A stretch of 11,749 nucleotides of DNA from Baffinella frigidus (lineage: Eukaryota; Cryptophyceae; Cryptomonadales; Baffinellaceae): positions 26,477 through 38,225 of the forward strand of contig MU647952.1 in assembly GCA_026770585.1 (NCBI GenBank), read 5' to 3'. Position numbers and translations under genes: made by a program. Shown one piece after another: positions 6,612-11,615 of the stretch (positions within the stretch are counted from its first letter, which is position 1; every line of letters begins with the position of its first letter). Under the pieces are notes generated by a model that saw only the letters and a list, made by a program, of their open reading frames with translations, did no database searches and was not told where the DNA came from.

Positions 6612-6673
6612 AAATAGAGTTGATTAGATCTGAGGCAGCCCCAAATAGAGTTGATTAGATCTGAGGCAGCCCC
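6612..6673. repeat. Tandem 31-bp duplication ending in the tRNA 5' end
   Basis: Two identical 31-bp units (6612-6642 and 6643-6673) run from AAATAGAGTTGATTAGATCT to GCAGCCCC. The end of the second unit supplies the first five bases (GCCCC) of the tRNA-Ile gene, so the first unit carries an orphan copy of that tRNA start. Confidence 0.9.
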
Positions 6674-6742
6674 ATTGGCTCAGTTGGTCAGAGCATCGTG
6701 CTTATGACGCGAAGGTCGCGGGTTCGAGCCCCGCATGGGGCA
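6669..6742 (+). tRNA. tRNA-Ile (anticodon UAU), intronless
   Basis: The gene is 74 bases and folds fully: acceptor GCCCCAT/ATGGGGC, D stem GCTC/GAGC, anticodon stem TCGTG/CGCGA with loop CTTATGA (anticodon TAT), T stem GCGGG/CCCGC with loop TTCGAGC, discriminator A. CCA is not encoded. Internal TGGCTCAGTTGG and GGTTCGAGCC match RNA polymerase III A and B boxes. Nuclear tRNA-Ile(UAU) genes of many eukaryotes carry an intron; this one has none, as is common for viral tRNAs. It reads AUA, which is frequent in the surrounding AT-richer genes and absent from the GC-rich genes I counted, so it probably supports viral translation. Confidence 0.95.
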
Positions 6743-6763
6743 ATCGTTGCACTGTGTGTGACA

Positions 6764-6775
6764 TTTTACTTTTTT
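6764..6775 (+). terminator. RNA polymerase III T-run after tRNA-Ile
   Basis: TTTT (6764-6767) and TTTTTT (6770-6775) follow the tRNA by 21-33 bases. These are standard RNA polymerase III stop signals in the correct orientation. Confidence 0.6.
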
Positions 6776-6869
6776 GACAATCACGATACAACTCCGCTAC
6801 AGTATCATCCACTATAGCGTGAACATCTGACAATTAGAATAAACGCAAACACTTCACCCTGCCGGTCGA

Positions 6870-6877
6870 TATTTCAG
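6870..6877 (+). promoter_or_regulatory. TATTTCAG motif before gene 6883-7986
   Basis: TATTTCAG ends five bases before the ATG at 6883. The same octamer lies at 7993-8000, 33 bases before the ATG at 8034. It differs from the TATTTAAG boxes of the GC-rich genes and could be a late-type element or 5' leader signal of the AT-richer block. With only two cases, chance is possible. Confidence 0.3.
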
Positions 6878-6882
6878 CAGAT

Positions 6883-7986
6883 ATGAATGATAATGATCAC
6901 ATGCTTGAAACATGCATAAACGGTCCCGCTTTCGTACCCGGGTTGGGTGCAATGCAGCGCAGCAACACAATATACAACAAACAGGTCGCAAACGTACGTA
7001 GTGGGGCACTCTACAAGACATGGTGTCGGCTTCGTGGACCTTTTATTGTTCCGGACGATGTCACCAACCACTCATGTGAAGGTCAATGGGAAAAGTTTGA
7101 TGTAGATAAGGCAGCATGCCGGACATGTAGCAGAGTGCATTTATGCCACATTCTCAAGTGCGAGACACTATGTGAGAGCGATGGAATGGTATGCCTAATC
7201 ACTGGGTTGTGTCTCGGACAACGCATGCTGGCGCAATACGAAACACCATGCGACCCGGTTCGCGAGCAAGACCCACACACCCACACAGAAAACAGTTCCA
7301 AAATCGTGACCGAATCGCCAACAGAACAATATCTATTTTTGCGAAAAATATGTCCTTTAAAACACAGTCCTTCCGTCAATGAATGTGTTTTGAAACACCA
7401 AAATACAGATGCCATCATGCGAACGATATCCAACATTCTACTATCAAACACGACACAGAAGAGTATTGATAACGAAAACCTCAAGATGAATTCAAGGTTG
7501 CGCTCCATATGCGTGCGCAGACTGCGTCTATATCACACGACCAGACAGATACCAAATATTTGTGATCTCGAAGCACATCTCCATTTCAACATACATGGAC
7601 ACCGCGTGCCACCACCAGCAGTCGAACAGTCCCATGCAGAGAGGTTGCAGTGTGCTGAGAGAGCGACGGCTTCAATCGCACAACTACTACAGTTTATGCG
7701 CACGTATTGTGGCAACGTACCGACTTGTGTCAAACATGGGGGGGTTGTCATAGGCATGCTCTACATGATGCGAACAGGGGTGACCATAGACGACATCACA
7801 GTGCTACCGCGTATCACAGCACTCAAGCGACTACTACCCATGGAACAGCACCTGTTGACCTTCTTTGACATACGCCCCAAAATTGTAACGGAAGCGGAAA
7901 ATGTCGTCAAATACAACATGCGCAACATACCAGCACACAATCTCGCATTACTTGCGCAGACACAGTGCATCATGCGCACAACATAA
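6883..7986 (+). CDS. Cys-rich zinc-ribbon-like conserved viral-type protein
   Basis: This is a 367-residue protein. A Cys/His cluster at residues 79-110 (C79, C82, H86, C88, C93, C97, C104, C110; CRTCSRVHLC, then GMVCLITGLCLG) should bind one or two zinc ions. The 'C..C...H.C....C ... VC..TG' layout resembles the betaherpesvirus UL92 group and unnamed proteins of large algal viruses; this is from pattern memory, not a search. The middle (about 125-240) is polar and probably disordered in part. The C-terminal ~110 residues form a second conserved-looking domain (MMRTGVTIDDITVLP, LKRLLPMEQHLLTFFDI, TEAENVVKYNMRNIP). UL92-type proteins serve late viral transcription, so that role is possible here but unproven. 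Of 24 Ile codons 11 are ATA, matching the tRNA-Ile(UAU) gene just upstream. It is followed in tandem by 8034-8438. Confidence 0.75.
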   Translation: MNDNDHMLETCINGPAFVPGLGAMQRSNTIYNKQVANVRSGALYKTWCRLRGPFIVPDDVTNHSCEGQWEKFDVDKAACRTCSRVHLCHILKCETLCESDGMVCLITGLCLGQRMLAQYETPCDPVREQDPHTHTENSSKIVTESPTEQYLFLRKICPLKHSPSVNECVLKHQNTDAIMRTISNILLSNTTQKSIDNENLKMNSRLRSICVRRLRLYHTTRQIPNICDLEAHLHFNIHGHRVPPPAVEQSHAERLQCAERATASIAQLLQFMRTYCGNVPTCVKHGGVVIGMLYMMRTGVTIDDITVLPRITALKRLLPMEQHLLTFFDIRPKIVTEAENVVKYNMRNIPAHNLALLAQTQCIMRTT

Positions 7987-7992
7987 CCATAT

Positions 7993-8000
7993 TATTTCAG
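7993..8000 (+). promoter_or_regulatory. TATTTCAG motif before gene 8034-8438
   Basis: This is the second copy of the octamer seen at 6870. A five-codon upstream ORF (ATG GGT GTT CCA TAG, 8012-8026) lies between the motif and the ATG at 8034. Confidence 0.3.
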
Positions 8001-8033
8001 TACTACACATTAATGGGTGTTCCATAGAGAGAC

Positions 8034-8438
8034 ATGACTTCACGGCGCGAATTGATGCTAGGTGAACTCATGAGAGATACCCCAATGAACATCGATTCAA
8101 CCGTGCTACCTGAAGACCGCACGTTGGTGCGGAATGTGATTGCGTGTATATGCACCCTCAAACAACAGAAGATGGTACATACCATCGACGTTGAACGGGT
8201 AAAAAACGGATACCATGTACTTGCCAGGATCGCAGATGGTGATGATTTTGATTTGGACACAACTGACCTGGAGATACTCAACTCAGTATCTCCACTCCGT
8301 ATCACAGCGTCTTCAATTGAGCGACGCGCAGGCAAGTTACATTTCAGAATACGCATACTAGATGCAACCCAGCCAGTAAATATCACAGAGACTAGTGTTT
8401 CGCATATCCGTAAGAGGCAGCGCCTCTCGCTTCGCTGA
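8034..8438 (+). CDS. Small conserved viral-type protein with SPLR and HIRKR motifs
   Basis: This is a 134-residue protein, probably all-beta with a helical start. The order of features is: a helix with TLKQQKMVHTIDVERV (about 41-56), NGYHVLARI, an acidic DDFDLDTTDLEIL, SVSPLR (84-89), beta strands (KLHFRIRILD) and HIRKRQR (124-130) near the C-terminus. The order 'NGY ... D(L)E.L..(V)(S/N)PLR ... LD ... (K/R)+RKR' matches a small protein I associate with large algal viruses, though I cannot name it or verify the match. There is no membrane segment or signal peptide. The start is the first ATG able to give the full domain; a five-codon uORF lies at 8012-8026. The gene follows the zinc-ribbon gene by 47 bases. 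Ile codons are 4 ATA of 12. It is the last gene of the AT-richer island before a repeat-rich spacer. Confidence 0.75.
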   Translation: MTSRRELMLGELMRDTPMNIDSTVLPEDRTLVRNVIACICTLKQQKMVHTIDVERVKNGYHVLARIADGDDFDLDTTDLEILNSVSPLRITASSIERRAGKLHFRIRILDATQPVNITETSVSHIRKRQRLSLR

Positions 8439-8455
8439 GAAAGTTTGTAAAGTGT

Positions 8456-8523
8456 AATCAATGAATACTTCTAACCTCATTTGAACCAAGAACCGGAATC
8501 AATGAATACTTCTAACCTCATTT
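8456..8523. repeat. 27-bp direct repeat at the island's right edge
   Basis: Identical 27-bp copies at 8456-8482 and 8497-8523 begin AATCAATGAATACTTCTAAC. They are separated by 14 bases that contain TTGAACCAAGAACCGG overlap sequence, which recurs as TTGAACCAAACACCGG at 8752-8767. Confidence 0.9.
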
Positions 8524-8704
8524 ATTTTCCGATGTCTTTTACAAGTGATTTTACCGCGGCCGAATCGTCTCTTAAGGAAACGATTGACTTTTGATGACGG
8601 GTTTCCCGTTTTTAGGGGATTTGTACGGGGAGTCGCCCGAAATCGGGGGGCTTTGCCGTACAAAAATAATAGAAAGACACATGCAAAAGACATCGGAAAA
8701 TAAA
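8521..8704. mobile_element. Possible MITE-like element with 20-bp terminal inverted repeats
   Basis: Positions 8521-8540 (TTTATTTTCCGATGTCTTTT) and 8685-8704 are exact reverse complements and bound 184 bases with no gene. Inside are further short stems: ATCGT/ACGAT, ACGGG/CCCGT and GTACGG/CCGTAC. No clear target-site duplication flanks it. It could be a small non-autonomous element, a structured regulatory region or a replication-associated structure. Confidence 0.45.
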
Positions 8705-8706
8705 AA

Positions 8707-8746
8707 GGTTGTTTTCCGATCGAATAGAAACGATCGGAAAACAACC
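8707..8746. promoter_or_regulatory. 16-bp-arm inverted repeat upstream of gene 8833
   Basis: GGTTGTTTTCCGATCG (8707-8722) and CGATCGGAAAACAACC (8731-8746) are perfect reverse complements around an 8-base loop. The structure ends 25 bases before the TATTTAAG box of the gene at 8833, the same arrangement as at 979-1022 and 4671-4702. TTTTCCGAT is also the core of the neighbouring 8521/8704 inverted ends, giving four copies in about 220 bases. Confidence 0.75.
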
Positions 8747-8771
8747 CTTTATTGAACCAAACACCGGTGTG

Positions 8772-8779
8772 TATTTAAG
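8772..8779 (+). promoter_or_regulatory. TATTTAAG box for gene 8833-9351
   Basis: TATTTAAG ends 54 bases before the ATG at 8833, nearly the same spacing as at the H3 gene (53) and the ankyrin gene (51). It supports ATG 8833 over the in-frame GTG at 8791. Confidence 0.65.
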
Positions 8780-8832
8780 GCTACCTATATGTGTTCTGCA
8801 AACATTTCAGACCACAGCTTGTCTGTTCTCTG

Positions 8833-9351
8833 ATGTCGAAGCGTTCGTACGATGAGGCGTCAATGGGGACCCGCTACGATTTCAATCTTTACCCTGCGCT
8901 GGGGTCGATGTGGGTGACCAGGAGCTCGGTGATCAGGTTCCCGGACGATGTCCAGATGATGATCATGATCGGTGGGAAGGACCCGAAGAATTACCCCGAT
9001 GGCAAACCCTGGGCGGCCACATTGGGCACCTTTCATCCTAGCACCGAGTGGGAGGGAGCGGATGTCAGCCGCGTTCACATGAGGTTCTTGAAGAACTGGA
9101 GGTTCGCCCCCGTTTCGGGCTGGACCATCACGGCCGATATGTTGGCCACCAAGAAGGACGGCACTCTTGTCTGCCTCCGCACGTTCTCCCTGGCGGACGG
9201 CGCCGTGGGGAGGGAAGTGAACAAGTACTTCACCGTCACGAATGAGGAGATGCAGCAGAACGATGGGGTTCCGGACAAGGAACGTTTCCGCTTCAGGTTT
9301 CAGGTGACATGCTCACCGGCTTCCCTCTCAGGGTCGAAGGGGTCTCCCTGA
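8833..9351 (+). CDS. Hypothetical soluble protein of the GC-rich set
   Basis: This is a 172-residue protein from the ATG at 8833 (MSKRSYDEASMG); the frame extends to a GTG at 8791 that I reject because of the TATA spacing. No family is recognised. It looks like a compact alpha/beta or beta-rich globular domain (YDFNLYPALGSMWVTRSSVI, VQMMIMIGGKDPKNYPDGKP, RVHMRFLKNWRFAPVSGWTI, RFRFRFQVTC). There are no membrane helices, signal peptide or obvious metal sites. All four Ile codons are ATC. A strong palindrome and the TATTTAAG box precede it. Downstream come a tandem 31-bp repeat and an A-rich plus CGTGTC 3' element. It converges with the H3 gene. Function cannot be inferred from the sequence. Confidence 0.7.
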   Translation: MSKRSYDEASMGTRYDFNLYPALGSMWVTRSSVIRFPDDVQMMIMIGGKDPKNYPDGKPWAATLGTFHPSTEWEGADVSRVHMRFLKNWRFAPVSGWTITADMLATKKDGTLVCLRTFSLADGAVGREVNKYFTVTNEEMQQNDGVPDKERFRFRFQVTCSPASLSGSKGSP

Positions 9352-9390
9352 GGGGAAAACCTCCTGCTAGAGTCTCCCGAAATCAAAATT

Positions 9391-9452
9391 CCTGAAAACG
9401 TTACCTATTGGTTGTGTTTAGCCTGAAAACGCTACCTATTAGTTGTGTTTAG
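9391..9452. repeat. Tandem 31-bp repeat in a 3' flank
   Basis: Units 9391-9421 and 9422-9452 (starting CCTGAAAACG, ending GTTGTGTTTAG) are directly adjacent and differ at two positions (T/C and G/A). They lie between the stop of gene 8833-9351 and its A-rich 3' element. Confidence 0.9.
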
Positions 9453-9462
9453 ACCAAGACTC

Positions 9463-9600
9463 TAAATAAAACAAAAATACAAATGTGTTATCGTGTCGCG
9501 CAGTGCATTTACAAGTGAATTATCCCAGTGCTGTGTGAGACCAGTTAAGACACGACCACGGTTGAGTTTTTTGTTTATTTTTACTACCCAGTACTAGGCC
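9463..9600. terminator. Back-to-back 3' elements of convergent genes
   Basis: On the + strand an A-rich tract (CTAAATAAAACAAAAATAC) leads to CGTGTC at 9492-9497, serving gene 8833-9351. On the - strand the mirrored arrangement serves the H3 gene: AAAAATAAACAAAAAACTC, then CCGTGGTCGTGTC ending at 9550. The interval up to the H3 stop at 9663 holds no other recognisable feature. Confidence 0.5.
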
Positions 9601-9662
9601 CAACGGTGGTACAGACTTACCCTAGGCCCTACAGAGGTATTGAAAGGATGCCCTCCGGGCAA

Positions 9663-10082
9663 TCAAATCGGACCAGAGGGGTGGATGTCCACAGCGAAAA
9701 TCTCCGCGACGGACTTGGCGAGATTGATGTCAGCACTGCGGATCGTCTCGCGCCCCGCGTGGATCGCGCAGAGGTTGGCGGCCTCGAAGAGCTTGACAAT
9801 GTAAGCCTCCGACTCTTCCTGCAAGGCAAGCAGCGCGTCAGAGGTCCAGCGCACGTCCGCATTTATCTTGGCGATCTCACGGACGACGTGCTGGAACGGC
9901 TGCATGGGGATGACGTTCTCAGTCTTCCTCTGGTACTTGCGGACCTCGCGCAGCGCCACATCACCCGGCCTGAAGCGACGCGGCTTCTGCACACTGGGGA
10001 TAGGCACTGCCTTCATGATGGGCTTCCCCTTCATGATGGGCTTCCCCTTCATAAGGGCTGCGTTGCTGCGGCAGCTCGGCAT
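9663..10082 (-). CDS. Histone H3 variant (histone-fold DNA-packaging protein)
   Basis: The protein is 139 residues from the ATG at 10082, close to the usual ~136 of H3. The match runs through [16 protein letters not shown] (alphaN, about 36-51), [10 protein letters not shown] (alpha1), a loop one residue shorter than canonical (KINADVRWT), [19 protein letters not shown] (alpha2), NLCAIHA (103-109), and [16 protein letters not shown] (loop 2 and alpha3). The end is extended ([11 protein letters not shown]). H3 pairs with H4 to wrap DNA; nuclear location is expected. The N-tail is not H3-like: it lacks ARTKQ and ARKS and carries three MKGKPI-type hexapeptides, an in-frame 18-bp repeat. The frame is open to 10154, but the TATTTAAG box sits at 10142-10135, so I choose ATG 10082. 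No partner histone is recognised in the window. Viral H3s are known in Medusavirus, Marseilleviridae and mirusviruses; a divergent cellular copy is the alternative. Confidence 0.93.
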   Translation of the reverse strand: MPSCRSNAALMKGKPIMKGKPIMKAVPIPSVQKPRRFRPGDVALREVRKYQRKTENVIPMQPFQHVVREIAKINADVRWTSDALLALQEESEAYIVKLFEAANLCAIHAGRETIRSADINLAKSVAEIFAVDIHPSGPI

Positions 10083-10134
10083 CTCGGACACGGGAACTTC
10101 TGGGTTCAGCGGTAAAGAAGTCGTATCATACCCA

Positions 10135-10142
10135 CTTAAATA
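10135..10142 (-). promoter_or_regulatory. TATTTAAG box for the H3 gene
   Basis: On the - strand TATTTAAG ends 53 bases before ATG 10082. It lies inside the longer open frame (as Tyr-Leu-Ser codons), which argues against the upstream ATG at 10154 being the start. Confidence 0.65.
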
Positions 10143-10200
10143 CGGGGACGTCATGCGATAGGGTTCCCTGACTACTCTTCACAGGCACAGGGGTTGGCGT

Positions 10201-10226
10201 GAGACCAGGTCTGTTTTTTTGTTTTA
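10201..10226 (-). terminator. Putative 3' element of gene 10339-11466
   Basis: Read on the - strand: ATTAAAACAAAAAAACAGACC followed by TGGTCTCAC. This closely resembles the CAAAAAAACAGACCCGTGTCAC block after gene 2236-2622 on the other strand, 7.5 kb away. Confidence 0.45.
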
Positions 10227-10286
10227 ATGTTGACAACTAATGGGGCAAAGCCACCATCGCTACGTCACCACTCCCACGTGTCCCAC

Positions 10287-10340
10287 AACCCACTTGTCCT
10301 CCTCAGAACCCACTTGTCCTCCTCAGAACCCACTTGTCCT
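10287..10340. repeat. 20-bp tandem repeat in the 3' flank of gene 10339-11466
   Basis: AACCCACTTGTCCTCCTCAG occurs at 10287-10306 and 10307-10326, with a partial third copy from 10327 that runs into the gene's stop codon (TAG at 10341-10339, - strand). Confidence 0.9.
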
Positions 10341-11466
10341 ACTGACGCAGCACACGATGCATCGGGACCCCGGTCTCCTCTGCCGCGGCTTTCAATGCAA
10401 TTACCGCAGTCTTCAGTATATGGAACTTACTCGAGTACATGGTAGTGGCGTCATTGATGGTACGCATGGAGCGGTCGTAGGCGACAACCCGCAGCCGCGC
10501 CATCGTAGGGTCTGTGTCGGTCTTCGTCCCCAGGATCGCGTCGATGGCTTCCGGGAGAGTGCTCATCCCGACTCTCCACCCGCACGACTGCAGCACGAAG
10601 ATCTCAGCGGATTGGATCGACAGGCCCTGCTTCGTCTTCACAGCCTTCTTGGCGATGTGAGGGTAGTAGGCGATAAACTCCGGGTCTTGGGGGACCGTCA
10701 CGGTCGTGAACATCTCATTTCCGAGGCGGCTGTCCATGGCAGCGTAGTACGCCAGCACACACTCGTACACCTGGTCGAACTTCAGCTTGAATGTGCTGAA
10801 TGCGTTCTTCCACGCGATCACGTAGCACCCACAGGCACAGAGAAGGAGCTTGTGCCGGTGGCCCTCGTTGAAGACGCTCCCGTTGAACTGGTGACCCTCA
10901 GCGAGGAGGAACTTGTCAAGGATCGCCACTGCATTGCTCCAGATATGGAACGACTGCTCGACGACCGAAGCGCAGGGGGTCATACCGTCGTAAAGGCTCG
11001 AGGCAGCGAGTCCCTTGCTCCGGTGCATACCGTCCCGCAGGTCGGGTGAAAGGCTGTTGGTGGCACCCACGCACGCCACAGCCCAGCTGTGCACAGTCGT
11101 GATCATCATGACCGCCCCGGCGCGGCGTCCGACATATGTCGGGGTGAGCGTAAACCCAGACCCAGGCGGCTTCCACGCGGTGTCGGCAATGACTTTGAGC
11201 GCTTGCTTCTGACCCACACGACCCGCGGAGAGCTTGCCGATGTAATAAGTGATGTAAGCAGACCCCGACTTACCGCGACGGACACGGGTATAAGCGGACC
11301 CCGACTTGCAGCGACGGACACGGGTACTCCCAGCGTTTTTCGTCTGACACAGCGTCGGCTCCACAGGCAGCGTCGGCTCCACAGGCAGCGTCGGCTCCAC
11401 AGGCAGCGTCGGCTCCACAGGCAGCGGTGCCCCACCCCCTTTGCGGCGGCAAGGACGGAAGGACAT
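10339..11466 (-). CDS. 375-residue hypothetical protein with N-terminal repeats
   Basis: The start is the ATG at 11466, after a TATTTAAG box at 11551-11544; the open frame begins further upstream only at a TTG. The N-terminus is low-complexity: MSFRPCRRKGGG, four LPVEPT hexapeptides (about residues 15-38) and two copies of TRVRR(C/G)KSGSAY (48-71). The remaining ~300 residues form a globular Cys- and aromatic-containing protein with moderately hydrophobic stretches (RAGAVMMITTVHSWAVACVG, RHKLLLCACGCYVIAWKNAF) that are not convincing membrane helices. No family is recognised. The segment SAYITYYIGKL...KQALKVIADTAW is faintly like the start of a histone H2B fold, but I do not accept that without structural support. 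It lies upstream of H3 on the same strand, each gene with its own promoter. Its 3' flank has a 20-bp tandem repeat and an A-rich element. Confidence 0.75.
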   Translation of the reverse strand: MSFRPCRRKGGGAPLPVEPTLPVEPTLPVEPTLPVEPTLCQTKNAGSTRVRRCKSGSAYTRVRRGKSGSAYITYYIGKLSAGRVGQKQALKVIADTAWKPPGSGFTLTPTYVGRRAGAVMMITTVHSWAVACVGATNSLSPDLRDGMHRSKGLAASSLYDGMTPCASVVEQSFHIWSNAVAILDKFLLAEGHQFNGSVFNEGHRHKLLLCACGCYVIAWKNAFSTFKLKFDQVYECVLAYYAAMDSRLGNEMFTTVTVPQDPEFIAYYPHIAKKAVKTKQGLSIQSAEIFVLQSCGWRVGMSTLPEAIDAILGTKTDTDPTMARLRVVAYDRSMRTINDATTMYSSKFHILKTAVIALKAAAEETGVPMHRVLRQ

Positions 11467-11543
11467 GATACTCGGATCCCCGTGACCTCGTTCCCTTGAC
11501 AGAAACGCACGCGGATTTAGATAGACGCAATCAACCGGCAACC

Positions 11544-11551
11544 CTTAAATA
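11544..11551 (-). promoter_or_regulatory. TATTTAAG box for gene 10339-11466
   Basis: On the - strand TATTTAAG lies 78 bases before ATG 11466, a longer leader than for other genes with this box. No ATG in the frame lies between the box and 11466. Confidence 0.55.
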
Positions 11552-11615
11552 GAGGCTCAGTAGTAAAGATGACCCGGAACACGACGTTTCCCCAGTGCTG
11601 ACAAAATAAAAGATG

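Noticed and set aside
8012-8026. Five-codon ORF before gene 8034 as a separate gene
   Set aside because: It is too short; it is noted only as a possible uORF.
8521-8704. Complete DNA transposon
   Set aside because: There is no transposase frame and no clear target-site duplication; at most it is a miniature element.
9606-10115. 169-codon + strand open frame opposite H3
   Set aside because: The - strand encodes an unmistakable H3 fold; the + frame is its shadow.
9663-10154. H3 start at the upstream ATG 10154
   Set aside because: The TATTTAAG box lies inside that extension at 10142-10135, and the extra 24 residues make the protein longer than any usual H3.
10240-11049. 269-codon + strand open frame opposite gene 10339-11466
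   Set aside because: It begins in non-coding 20-bp repeats and has a composition typical of an antisense frame in GC-rich DNA.
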